Source: Aureimonas sp. Leaf427 (GTDB lineage: Bacteria > Pseudomonadota > Alphaproteobacteria > Rhizobiales > Rhizobiaceae). From it: DNA of 64,000 nt. Under the pieces are notes generated by a model. The model ran no database searches, was not told the DNA's origin, and worked only from the letters and a program-made list of their open reading frames with translations. A program made the translations under genes and the position numbers. Position 1 is the first letter of the stretch, and each line of letters opens with the position of its first letter. Shown here piece by piece: positions 35,964-44,514 of this stretch. The stretch lies in NCBI RefSeq assembly GCF_001425485.1, contig NZ_LMQW01000001.1, forward strand, positions 409,016 to 473,015, written 5' to 3'.

Positions 35964-36989
35964 ATGATGCCGGCGCCGGACGGAACGGCCGAGGACCGCG
36001 AAGCCGGCTTCGTCCTCCTCTCCGTCCTTCTCGCCGTCGCGCTCTTCATGGCGGCGGCGGCAAGCTTCGCGATCAAGTCGCATCTCGCCGCCCTTCAGGC
36101 CGGCAACCGCCTGGAACAGGCGCGGGCCCGCGCGCTCGCCGACGGCGCCGTTCTCTTCGCGGCCGACGCGCTCGCCGCCGCGCAAGCCGAGGCCGGTCCG
36201 CCGAAGGCACCCGGCGGAACGGCTCCGCCCGCTCCGGCCAAGCTGCGGCCCCTGCCCTTCGCCGCCGACGGCTCGCCGCTCGCCTGCGCCCTGTCGGACG
36301 GGCGGGCGATCGAGATCGTCGTGATCGACCAAGGCGGGCTTCTCGATCTCAACGCCGCCCCGCCCGAGATGATCGCCGATCTCCTGCGCCGGACCGGGCT
36401 CGACGGCGAGCGCGCGCTGCAGGCGGCGGCGGGGATCGTGGACTTCCGCGACGAGAACGACCTGCCGGAAGCGGGAGGCCCCAGCGAGGCGGCGGCCTAT
36501 CGCGAAGCCGGCAAGCCCTGGGGGCCGCGCAACGGCGCCTTTCTCGATGCCGCCGAGATCGCGCAGCTCCCCGCCTTCCCGCCCGATCTCGCAACCCGCC
36601 TCCAGCCGCTCTTCACCGTCCACAACGGCGCGGCCGGACTCGACGTCTCGGTCATGGACCGCCGGGCCCGCGCGCTCCTGCCGAAAGAGATCGAGGAATC
36701 CAGCGACCTCGAGCGCTGGCGCACGCCCAGCCGACGCCGCGCCTTCGCCCTCGATGCGGCGCTCCGGCGCGAAGACGGCACGGTCGCGGCGGCCCGCCAC
36801 GGCCTCGTCACCTTCGGCGAGACCGGGCCGGAGGCGCCCGCCGACGAGGCCGGCACGCCCCATCCCCCACGCATCCAAGAGTGGCGCGAGACCCTCGTTC
36901 CGCCGAGCGCCGAGCGCCTGCCGGCATCGGCCTCGCCCCTTTGCGAGCGACTGCGCCGCGCGCTGGAAGGCACGCCCGGCGCGGGCTAG
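35964..36989 (+). CDS. gspK: Minor pseudopilin GspK
   Basis: A 341-residue protein, longer than other pseudopilins as expected. The signal AGFVLLSVLLAVALFMAAAA lacks Glu at +5, which is normal for GspK. A helix-hairpin-helix-type block (DQGGLLDLNAAPPEMIADLL, about residues 114-133) matches T2SSK. It starts four bases after gspD. Its TAG stop overlaps the TAG stop of the convergent prepilin peptidase gene (CTAG). Confidence 0.92.
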   Translation: MMPAPDGTAEDREAGFVLLSVLLAVALFMAAAASFAIKSHLAALQAGNRLEQARARALADGAVLFAADALAAAQAEAGPPKAPGGTAPPAPAKLRPLPFAADGSPLACALSDGRAIEIVVIDQGGLLDLNAAPPEMIADLLRRTGLDGERALQAAAGIVDFRDENDLPEAGGPSEAAAYREAGKPWGPRNGAFLDAAEIAQLPAFPPDLATRLQPLFTVHNGAAGLDVSVMDRRARALLPKEIEESSDLERWRTPSRRRAFALDAALRREDGTVAAARHGLVTFGETGPEAPADEAGTPHPPRIQEWRETLVPPSAERLPASASPLCERLRRALEGTPGAG

Positions 36990-37459
36990 ATGCCCGCCAA
37001 CCATGGCTCCGAGAGCACCGTCAGGAGAAGCGCCGCGGCGAGATAGGGGCCGAAGCGCAGGCGCGTCGTCCAGCCGAGACCGCCGCGGCGAAGGCCGGCG
37101 AGGCCCACCCCGAGAAGCGCGGCGAGCGAAGCGCCGAGCAGGAGAAAGGGCAGGCCCGCAAGGCCCGTCCAGAGCGTCGCGGCGGCGAGGAACTTCACGT
37201 CGCCGAGGCCGAGACCCTGCCGTCCGCGCAGGCGCCGATAGGCCGAGCGCAGGAGGAGAAGCAGGCAGGCGACGATCGCGCCGTCGAGGAGGCGCTCCGC
37301 CGCCATGCTCGGCCCCGCCACGAGCGCACGTGCGAGCCCGAGCCCGAAGACGGCCGCGTTGGCCGCATCGGGAATGCGCCCGGTCCGCGCATCGACGATC
37401 CCGACTGCGAGAAGCGGCGGGAGGAGAAGGGCGGGAAAGAGCCAGTCGGCAATCGGCAT
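36986..37459 (-). CDS. gspO: Prepilin peptidase, short form without methylase domain
   Basis: A 157-residue inner-membrane aspartyl protease (A24 family). The two catalytic Asp are in VDARTGRIPD (about residues 22-31) and GLGDVKFLA (about 84-92). The conserved FGPYLA is near the C-terminus. The N-terminal methyltransferase part with its zinc cysteines, present in PilD/GspO, is absent, so it resembles CpaA-type peptidases. It is transcribed against gspK and away from gspG. It should process the pseudopilins GspG-K. Confidence 0.88.
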   Translation of the reverse strand: MPIADWLFPALLLPPLLAVGIVDARTGRIPDAANAAVFGLGLARALVAGPSMAAERLLDGAIVACLLLLLRSAYRRLRGRQGLGLGDVKFLAAATLWTGLAGLPFLLLGASLAALLGVGLAGLRRGGLGWTTRLRFGPYLAAALLLTVLSEPWLAGI

Positions 37460-37590
37460 CCGGCTCCGAGGGGTTCTGCTGAGCGCCGGCGAAACGCGGA
37501 CGCTCTTAACGGCCTTTCAGTCTCCCTAGCATAGGGTGCCCGCCAGCATAGCGTGCTCGGCAAGACAGTCGGCCGTTCAGGAGAGTTCGG

Positions 37591-38034
37591 ATGACAATGC
37601 GTGCCAGGAAAGGCCTCACCGGGACCGAAGGCGCAGAAGAGGGCTTCACCCTCGTCGAGCTTCTCGTCGTCCTCGCCATCATCGCGCTGATCGGCACGCT
37701 CGTCGGCCCCCGCGTGCTCGGCTATATCGGCACGGCCAAGGCCGAGACGGCGACGACGCAGATCCGCAATCTCGGCAATGCGGTCGAGCTCTACTATCTC
37801 GACGTCGGCGCCTATCCGGCCGCCGACCGGGGCCTCTCCGCGCTCGTCCAGTCCGACGGCGCGGCCGGCTGGAACGGGCCCTACATCAAGTCCGCGACGG
37901 GCCTCGACGATCCCTGGGGCCGCCCCTACGCCTACGAGGCGGCGCCCGGCGGCTTCAAGATCCGCTCCCTCGGCCGCGACGGGGCGGCCGGCGGCACCGG
38001 CGAGGACGCCGACCTGGAATCGGCGGCGAACTGA
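37591..38034 (+). CDS. gspG: Major pseudopilin GspG
   Basis: A 147-residue protein. The signal EEGFTLVELLVVLAIIALIG is cleaved after Gly; Glu is at +5. The mature part has the GspG core: TQIRNLGNAVELYYLDVGAYP, WNGPYIKS, DPWGRPYAYE and a calcium-loop-like GRDGAAGGTGEDADLES end. GGAGAG precedes the ATG. It is separated from the main gsp operon by the divergent peptidase gene, so it has its own promoter, which suits its need for high expression. Confidence 0.95.
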   Translation: MTMRARKGLTGTEGAEEGFTLVELLVVLAIIALIGTLVGPRVLGYIGTAKAETATTQIRNLGNAVELYYLDVGAYPAADRGLSALVQSDGAAGWNGPYIKSATGLDDPWGRPYAYEAAPGGFKIRSLGRDGAAGGTGEDADLESAAN

Positions 38035-38227
38035 TCGCACCGGTCACGGCCGCGCCGCATGAAACGCGAGGCATCCTCGAAAGAGATCCGAAGTCGCCTC
38101 GTTTTCGATTCGAGTTTTAATCAATATAATTTTCGAGATTAACCCGATCGATACTAGCGGGAGACGGAAGCTTAAAGCTCATGCTATAGGCTGCCATCAA
38201 CTGAAATTGAACGCGCGGCACATCGTC

Positions 38228-41200
38228 ATGGCACCATCGAAGGTCTGGATGGCAGTTCTGCTGTCCGCGTTTCTCTCGGCGGCCTCTCTCGTCTCTCCGG
38301 CATCGGCCGACGCGCTTCCGCCCGCCGGGGCCGCGAAACTGACCTTCGGCACGGGCGGCCAGTGCCTTGCCAGCGCCTCCGCCACGCCCGCCAACGGGTC
38401 GGCCGCCACCGTCGCCGCCTGCGCATCCGCCTCGGACTTCACCTTCACCGCTGTGACCGGCGGCTACCGCATCAAGACGGGCGCGGTCTGCCTCGACGCC
38501 GGTGCCAACGGCGCGGCGCCCGAGTTCTGGACCTGCGACGGCTCCGCCGAGCAGGTCTGGGCGCTCTCGGCGAACGGCACGGGCTCGGCCGTCAAGAACA
38601 GCCGCTTCGCCAAGTGCATCCAAGGCGGCACCACGCCGACGCTCGCCACCTGCGCCCTGACGGCCGCCCAGAGCTGGTCGAGCCCCTCGGCGACGGGCAC
38701 GGGCGGCGGCACTGGATCGGGCACCGGCACGACCAGCGCCTTGCCGCCCGCCACCGCTTCCAAGTTGACCTTCGGCACGGGCGGCCAGTGCCTCGCCAGC
38801 GCCTCCGCGACGCCCGCCAACGGGTCGGCCGCGACCATCGCCGCCTGCGCGTCCGGCACCAGCTTCACCTTCACCGCCGTCACCGGCGGCTACAGGATCG
38901 CGACCGGCTCGGTCTGCCTCGACGGCGGCGCCAACGGCACGGCGCCCGAATTCTGGACCTGCGACGGCTCCGCCGAACAGATCTGGGCGCTTTCGGCGAA
39001 CGGCACGGGTTCGGCCCTCAAGAACAGCCGCTTCGCCAAGTGCATCCAGGGCGGCACCGCGCCGACCCTCGCCACCTGCGCCCTGACGACCGCACAGGCC
39101 TGGACCGCCTACACGGCGACCGGCACCGGTGGCGGCACCGGCGGCACGGGCGGCGGAACCGGCACGACCGGCGCCTTGCCGCCCGCGACAGCCTCCAAGC
39201 TCACCTTCGGCACGGGCGGCCAGTGCCTCGGCTCCGCCTCCGCGACGCCCGCGAACGGCACGGCCGCCACCATCGCCGCCTGCGCATCCGGCTCGGACGT
39301 CACCTTCACCACTGTGACCGGCGGCTACAGGATCGCGACCGGCTCGGTCTGCCTCGACGCCGGCGCCAACGGCACCGCGCCCGAGTTCTGGACCTGCGAC
39401 GGGTCCGCCGAGCAGATCTGGACGCTTTCGGCGAACGGCAGCGGCTCGGGCGTCAAGAACAGCCGCTTCGCCAAGTGCATTGAGGGCGGCACCGCACCGA
39501 CCCTCGCCACCTGCGCTGCGACGACCGCGCAGGCCTGGAGCGCCTATACGGCGACCGGCACAGGTGGAGGCACCGGCGGCACGGGCGGCGGAACCGGCGG
39601 CGGGGGCACGAATCCCGGCACCGGCGGGGGCACCGCCCTGCCGCCCGGCGACGCCGCGCCCGAGGGCGATCTCCTCCTGGTGAACCGCCGCAGCGGAAGC
39701 TGCCTCGCCGTTCCCGGCGCGACTCCGGCCGCCGGCATCGCCCTGAAGCAGCTCACCTGCCTTGCCAATGCGGCGGACACCTGGCGCTTCGTCGCGACCG
39801 CCGAGGGCTATCAGATCCGCAACGTCGCGACCGGCGCCTGCGCCGCCGCCACCGGAACGAAGGACGGCTCGGCCCTCGGCCAGCAGCCCTGCTCGACGTC
39901 GAATCTCGCCGCACTCTGGCGCCTGACGAAGACCGACGCCTGGTACAGGATCGCCCCGCTGAACGGCGGCGGCTGCATGACGCCGACCGGCGCGAACGAC
40001 AATCGCGACGTCGATGCCGCCATCGTCCTGTGGACCTGCGACAATGCCGATCCGCAGCGCTGGACGCTCTCCGCCGCGAAGGCCGTCTCCAGCTGGGGCC
40101 CCGTCGCCAAGCTCAGCCTCGTCCCGGTCTCGGCGGCGACCCTGCCCTCGGGCAAGCTCCTCCTCTGGTCCGCCGACACGCGAACCTCCTTCGCCGACGG
40201 CAACACGATCACCTACACGACGACCTTCGACCCCGCCACGAACACGGCCAGCGAGAAGCTCGTCGCGACCGTCGGCCACGACATGTTCTGCCCCGGCATC
40301 TCGACGCTGGCGGACGGGCGCCTTCTCATCGCCGGCGGCCAGACGGGCAATCGCAGCACGATCTACGACCCCGCCAACGACACCTGGAAGGCCGGCCCCG
40401 CGCTGAACGTCTCGCGCGGCTACAACGGCATGACCACGCTCTCCACCGGCGAGGCCATCACGGTCGGCGGCTCCTGGTACGGCGGAATCGGCGGCAAGGT
40501 GGCGGAGGTCTTCTCGCCGACGGCCAACACTTGGCGCAAGCTCGCCAACATCCCGAGCGAACGCCTGCAACAGCCGGGCATCGATCCCTATCGCGGCGAC
40601 AACTACGCCTGGCTCTTCGCGCTCGCCGACGGCACGATCTTCCATGCCGGCCCGAGCCAGGACATGCACTGGCTGCGCACGGACGGACAAGGCACCGTCG
40701 TCGATGCCGGCCGGCGCGCCGACGACGTCTTCGCCATGAACGGCAATGCCGTCATGTACGACACGAACAAGATCGCGATCTTCGGCGGCGCGGCCGACCA
40801 GACCGACGTTCCCGGCCGCGACGGCGTCTTCACCATCGACATCTCGAAGGGCTACGGCATCGCCCCGACGGTGGCGCGCCGTGCGCCGATGGCCTTCCCC
40901 CGCGCCTTCGCCAACACGACCGTCCTGCCCTCCGGCGAGACGGTGACGATCGGCGGGCAGAACATGGCGCGCGAGTTCACCGACGAGCGCCCCGTCATGA
41001 TCCCCGAACTCTGGTCGCCCGCGACCGGACAGTTCAAGCGCCTCGCCCCGCATGCCGTGCCGCGCAACTATCACAGCTGGTCGACGCTGCTTCTCGACGG
41101 GCGCATCGCGTCGGGCGGCGGCGGCCTCTGCGGCGGCTGCGACTTCAACCATCCCGACCTCCAGATCCTGACGCCGCCCTATCTGCTCGACGCTGCCGGA

Positions 41201-41503
41201 CAGGCCGCCGCGCGCCCCGCGATCGTCACGGCGACGGCGAGCGCGAAGGCCGGCGGCACGCTCGCCGTCCAGACGGACCGGGCGGTGGAAAGCTTCGCCC
41301 TCGTGCGCATGTCCTCGGTCACGCACTCGACCAACAACGACCAGCGCCGCGTGCCGCTCGCCATCGCCGCGCGGGCGGGCACCTCCTATCAGCTGAGCCT
41401 GCCCGCGCCCGCGACCGGGCAGCTCCTGGCCGGTCCCTGGATGCTTTTCGCGATGGATGCGGACGGCGTTCCGAGCGTCGCCAAGATCGTCCGCATCCAG
41501 TGA
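38228..41503 (+). CDS. Secreted lectin-galactose oxidase-like copper radical oxidase
   Basis: A 1,091-residue exported enzyme. Residues 1-27 are a signal peptide. Three near-identical ricin-type beta-trefoil modules begin at about residues 30, 172 and 317, joined by Gly/Thr linkers; a fourth, divergent module spans about 480-611. The catalytic part (about 615-1091) is a kelch propeller plus a C-terminal immunoglobulin-like domain. Copper-radical residues of galactose oxidase are all present with the right spacing: Cys688 (HDMFCPG), Tyr732 (SRGY), Trp750 (GGSW), Tyr948-His949 (RNYHS), His1033 (VTHSTNNDQRR). TTG 38207 is an alternative start. Confidence 0.92.
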   Translation: MAPSKVWMAVLLSAFLSAASLVSPASADALPPAGAAKLTFGTGGQCLASASATPANGSAATVAACASASDFTFTAVTGGYRIKTGAVCLDAGANGAAPEFWTCDGSAEQVWALSANGTGSAVKNSRFAKCIQGGTTPTLATCALTAAQSWSSPSATGTGGGTGSGTGTTSALPPATASKLTFGTGGQCLASASATPANGSAATIAACASGTSFTFTAVTGGYRIATGSVCLDGGANGTAPEFWTCDGSAEQIWALSANGTGSALKNSRFAKCIQGGTAPTLATCALTTAQAWTAYTATGTGGGTGGTGGGTGTTGALPPATASKLTFGTGGQCLGSASATPANGTAATIAACASGSDVTFTTVTGGYRIATGSVCLDAGANGTAPEFWTCDGSAEQIWTLSANGSGSGVKNSRFAKCIEGGTAPTLATCAATTAQAWSAYTATGTGGGTGGTGGGTGGGGTNPGTGGGTALPPGDAAPEGDLLLVNRRSGSCLAVPGATPAAGIALKQLTCLANAADTWRFVATAEGYQIRNVATGACAAATGTKDGSALGQQPCSTSNLAALWRLTKTDAWYRIAPLNGGGCMTPTGANDNRDVDAAIVLWTCDNADPQRWTLSAAKAVSSWGPVAKLSLVPVSAATLPSGKLLLWSADTRTSFADGNTITYTTTFDPATNTASEKLVATVGHDMFCPGISTLADGRLLIAGGQTGNRSTIYDPANDTWKAGPALNVSRGYNGMTTLSTGEAITVGGSWYGGIGGKVAEVFSPTANTWRKLANIPSERLQQPGIDPYRGDNYAWLFALADGTIFHAGPSQDMHWLRTDGQGTVVDAGRRADDVFAMNGNAVMYDTNKIAIFGGAADQTDVPGRDGVFTIDISKGYGIAPTVARRAPMAFPRAFANTTVLPSGETVTIGGQNMAREFTDERPVMIPELWSPATGQFKRLAPHAVPRNYHSWSTLLLDGRIASGGGGLCGGCDFNHPDLQILTPPYLLDAAGQAAARPAIVTATASAKAGGTLAVQTDRAVESFALVRMSSVTHSTNNDQRRVPLAIAARAGTSYQLSLPAPATGQLLAGPWMLFAMDADGVPSVAKIVRIQ
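38316..39560 (+). repeat. Three tandem about 430-base coding repeats
   Basis: The word ACCTTCGGCACGGGCGGCCA recurs at 38342, 38768 and 39203, giving periods of 426 and 435 bases. Each unit encodes one beta-trefoil module plus a Gly/Thr linker. DNA identity is high across most of the unit, which points to recent duplication or ongoing gene conversion. Confidence 0.85.
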
Positions 41504-41521
41504 TCCGGCGCCTCGCTGGAG

Positions 41522-41557
41522 GCCCGCGCGGCGACGACAACGACGCGCCGCGCGGGC
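41522..41557 (+). terminator. Hairpin after the copper radical oxidase gene
   Basis: Perfect 12-base arms GCCCGCGCGGCG (41522-41533) and CGCCGCGCGGGC (41546-41557), loop of 12 bases, 18 bases past the stop. No T-tract, so termination is likely but not certain. Confidence 0.55.
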
Positions 41558-41655
41558 GATCCGCCAACACAATATCAACGGCGGCGTGCGATGAGATCAC
41601 CGGCGCCCTCGTCGCTTCCAGAGGACCGCGCCCGCCCGCTCGAGGTTGAGAGACG

Positions 41656-42246
41656 ATGACCCGCAGCCGCCTTGCCGCCCTCGCCCTCCTCCTCGGCCTC
41701 GCCGCGCCCGGCGCGGCCTTGGCCGAGACGCTCGCCCCGGCCGCCGAGGCGGCGGCCAATCTCGTCGCCGGCCATTTCCGGCTGACGACCGGCGACGGGA
41801 CGGTGGTGGATTCCGACGAGCTGGTCGGCCGGCCCTACGGGCTCTTCTTCGGCTTCACCAACTGTCCCGACATCTGCCCGACGACCCTGTCCGACCTGAC
41901 GCTCGCGCTGCGCAGCCTGCCGCCGGCGGCGGGGGCTCTGCGCATCTACTTCGTCTCCGTCGATCCCGCCGACACGGCGGAGACGCTGACGCGCTATGCC
42001 GCCTCGTTCGATCCGCGCATCGTGCCGCTCGGCGGCGGGCCCGATGCCGTTGCGGAGGCGATCTCGACCTTCGGCGTCACGGTGCAGAAGACCGATCTCG
42101 GCGGCGGGCGCACCGCCTTCGGCCACACCGCCTCGGTCTTCCTCGTGGATGGCGACGGGCTGATCGTCGATCGCACCAACATGCAGGACGGGCCGGAGGT
42201 CATGGCCGGCAAGCTCGCCCGCCTCGCCGGCATCCCGGCGCTCTGA
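41656..42246 (+). CDS. SCO1/SenC-family copper chaperone
   Basis: A 196-residue protein with a signal peptide or N-terminal anchor (residues 1-23, ends AALAET). It has a thioredoxin-like fold. The copper ligands are Cys70 and Cys74 in TNCPDICPTT and His157 in FGHTASVFLVD. SCO proteins deliver copper to cytochrome oxidase CuA or reduce its thiols. No oxidase genes are nearby, but a copper enzyme gene lies just upstream, so it may metallate that exported oxidase. This link is inferred from position only. Confidence 0.9.
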   Translation: MTRSRLAALALLLGLAAPGAALAETLAPAAEAAANLVAGHFRLTTGDGTVVDSDELVGRPYGLFFGFTNCPDICPTTLSDLTLALRSLPPAAGALRIYFVSVDPADTAETLTRYAASFDPRIVPLGGGPDAVAEAISTFGVTVQKTDLGGGRTAFGHTASVFLVDGDGLIVDRTNMQDGPEVMAGKLARLAGIPAL

Positions 42247-42269
42247 ACCCACCCTTGCCGGATGCCGCT

Positions 42270-43019
42270 TCAGGCGCTTTCCAGCCGGTAGCGGCTGCCG
42301 GGATAGACGAGGCGCACGGCCGAGACGAGGCCGGTCTGCGAGAAGGTGCGCCGGCGAACGAGGAGGCAGGGCTCGGTCCGCGCGATGGCGAGGAGCTTGC
42401 ACTCCCAGGGCGTCGCCGTGATCGCCTCGATCTGCTGCTCCGCGCGCACGATCGGCGCGACGACGGAGAGATAGGCGTTCGGCGTCGTCGCCCCGAAATC
42501 CTGGGCGAGGTAATCGGGCGCGCTGGCCGGATTGACGAAGCGGTCCTCGATCTGCATCGGCAGATCGTCCTCGCTGTGCACGATGATCGAGTGGAACGCG
42601 GTGCCGCCGAGACCGAGATCGAGCTGGTCGGCGAGCTCCGGCCCGCAGGTCTCCGCCTGAAGGACGATGACGGCGGAAAGATGCGCGCCGCCGCGCTCGC
42701 GGATCTCGTCGGCGATGTTCGGCACGCTCTGGAACTGCGAGGAGCGCTTGCGGGCCGCCACGAAGGAGCCCTTGCCGCGCACGCGCACCACGAGCCCTTC
42801 CGCCGCCAGCTCCCGCAGCGCCCGGTTCGCCGTCATGCGGGAGACGCCGAGCATTTCGACCAGCTCGTTTTCGGAGGGGACGCGCTGGCCCGTCGTCCAC
42901 TCGCCGGTCTCGACCCGGCTGCGCACGAAGGATTTCAGGCGCGCGTAGAGCGGCGCGGCGGGCGCCTCCGGCGCATCGCCCTCCTCCAACGCCTGCATCG
43001 AAGTTCCACGCTCAACCAT
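42270..43019 (-). CDS. hutC: Histidine utilisation repressor HutC (GntR family)
   Basis: A 249-residue regulator. The N-terminal winged helix (about residues 24-90) has the GntR pattern VPSENELVEMLGVSRMTANRAL. The C-terminal UTRA domain (about 105-245) binds urocanate in HutC proteins. It diverges from hutF; a 15-base box between them is the probable operator. The upstream start at 43019 is used; Met8 is an alternative. Confidence 0.93.
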   Translation of the reverse strand: MVERGTSMQALEEGDAPEAPAAPLYARLKSFVRSRVETGEWTTGQRVPSENELVEMLGVSRMTANRALRELAAEGLVVRVRGKGSFVAARKRSSQFQSVPNIADEIRERGGAHLSAVIVLQAETCGPELADQLDLGLGGTAFHSIIVHSEDDLPMQIEDRFVNPASAPDYLAQDFGATTPNAYLSVVAPIVRAEQQIEAITATPWECKLLAIARTEPCLLVRRRTFSQTGLVSAVRLVYPGSRYRLESA

Positions 43020-43113
43020 CTGCCTCGTCTATAGCGCCAAATTCGATGGAATGCGCCTCCTTCCGATCGCCGATCGACAAGGTCGCGCTTGCCAATCCTC
43101 GCGGCTTGAGCAA

Positions 43114-43128
43114 TGTTGTATAGGCAAC
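43114..43128 (+). promoter_or_regulatory. HutC operator upstream of hutF
   Basis: TGTTGTATAGGCAAC contains the inverted repeat GTTG-N6-CAAC around a TATA centre, like GntR/HutC sites. It lies 16 bases upstream of the hutF start, in the hutC-hutF divergent region. A near copy occurs at 54201-54215. Confidence 0.7.
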
Positions 43129-43143
43129 TTTGTCGGAGCCGGC

Positions 43144-44514
43144 ATGATCCCGCAAACGCGATCCCTCTTCGCCCGCCAAGCGCTGCTGCCCGATGGCTGG
43201 GCGAGCGACGTCGCGATCCGCCTCGACGAGGCCGGCCGCATCGCCTCGATCGAGACGGACGCCTCGCCCGAGGGCTGCGAGACGCTGGCGGGACCGGTCG
43301 TGCCGGCCCTCGCCAATCTCCACTCCCACGCCTTCCAGCGCGCCATGGCCGGCCTCGCCGAGACCGCCGGCAGCGGCGAGGACAGCTTCTGGACCTGGCG
43401 CGCCGAGATGTACCGCACGGTCGGCACCGTCTCGCCCGAGGATGTCGAGGCCATCGCCGCCAAGCTCTATGTCGAGATGCTGAAGGGCGGCTTCTCCCGC
43501 GTCGCCGAGTTCCACTATCTCCACCACGGTCCCGGCGGCACGCCTTACGCCGATCCCGCCGAGACCTCGCTGCGCATCCTCGCCGCCGCGCGCACGGCCG
43601 GCATCGGCCTCACGCATCTTCCCGTCTTCTACGCCCATTCGAACTTCGGCGGCGCGGCGCCCGGCGAGGGCCAGCGCCCCTTCCTGCACGATGTCGACGG
43701 CTTCCTCTCGCTTCTCGACCGTCTGGCGCCCGCCTGCGAAAAGGCCGGGGCGCGGCTCGGCCTCGCCATCCACTCGCTGCGCGCGGCAACGCCGGACGAG
43801 ATGCGCGCGATCCTTTCCGCCGAGACGACGGGCGGCCCGATCCACATCCACGTCGCCGAGCAGGAGCGCGAGGTCGAGGAGAGCGTCGCCTGGAGCGGAC
43901 GCCGCCCGGTCGAATGGCTGCTCGGCGAAATGCCGGTCGACGAACGCTGGTGCGCGATCCACGCGACGCACATGACGGCGGCCGAGACCGAAGGGCTGGC
44001 GCGGTCCGGCGCGGTCGCGGGCCTCTGCCCGGCGACGGAGGCCAATCTCGGCGACGGCATCTTCCCCGCCACCGCCTTCCTGAAGGCCGGCGGGCGCTTC
44101 GGCATCGGCACGGACAGCCATGTCGCGACCGACGTCGCGGAAGAGCTGCGTCTTCTCGAATACGGCCAGCGCCTGCGCGACCGCCGCCGCTCGCGCCTCG
44201 CCACCGGCCCCGGCGCCTCCGTCGGTCGCACGCTCCACGACGCTGCCCTGCGAGGCGGCGCACAGGCGACGGGCGAGAGGGTCTGCGGCCTGACGGTCGG
44301 CGCATCCGCCGATCTCGTCGTCCTCGACGGCGCCGATCCCTACATCGCCACCGCCTCGGGCGACGCGATCCTCGACCGCTGGCTCTTCGCGCTGGGCGCC
44401 AAGGTCGTGCGAGACGTCCTCGTCGGCGGCCGCTTCGTCGTCCGCGAGGGCCGCCACGCTGCCGACGAGGCGGTGGACGCCGCTTTCCTCACGACGTTGA
44501 GGAGACTTGCATGA
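43144..44514 (+). CDS. hutF: Formimidoylglutamate deiminase HutF
   Basis: A 456-residue amidohydrolase. Metal ligands include His60 and His62 (NLHSHAFQRAM), the His of HIHVAEQ and the Asp of GTDSHVATD. It hydrolyses N-formimidoyl-glutamate to N-formylglutamate plus ammonia, the proteobacterial five-step hut route that then uses HutG. Start at ATG 43144, directly after the operator; a longer frame upstream is non-coding. It overlaps hutH by four bases (ATGA). Confidence 0.95.
   Translation: MIPQTRSLFARQALLPDGWASDVAIRLDEAGRIASIETDASPEGCETLAGPVVPALANLHSHAFQRAMAGLAETAGSGEDSFWTWRAEMYRTVGTVSPEDVEAIAAKLYVEMLKGGFSRVAEFHYLHHGPGGTPYADPAETSLRILAAARTAGIGLTHLPVFYAHSNFGGAAPGEGQRPFLHDVDGFLSLLDRLAPACEKAGARLGLAIHSLRAATPDEMRAILSAETTGGPIHIHVAEQEREVEESVAWSGRRPVEWLLGEMPVDERWCAIHATHMTAAETEGLARSGAVAGLCPATEANLGDGIFPATAFLKAGGRFGIGTDSHVATDVAEELRLLEYGQRLRDRRRSRLATGPGASVGRTLHDAALRGGAQATGERVCGLTVGASADLVVLDGADPYIATASGDAILDRWLFALGAKVVRDVLVGGRFVVREGRHAADEAVDAAFLTTLRRLA

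Noticed and set aside
38117-41578. A 1,153-residue open frame on the minus strand
   Set aside because: Antisense to the copper radical oxidase gene; low complexity without motifs, produced by high GC third positions.
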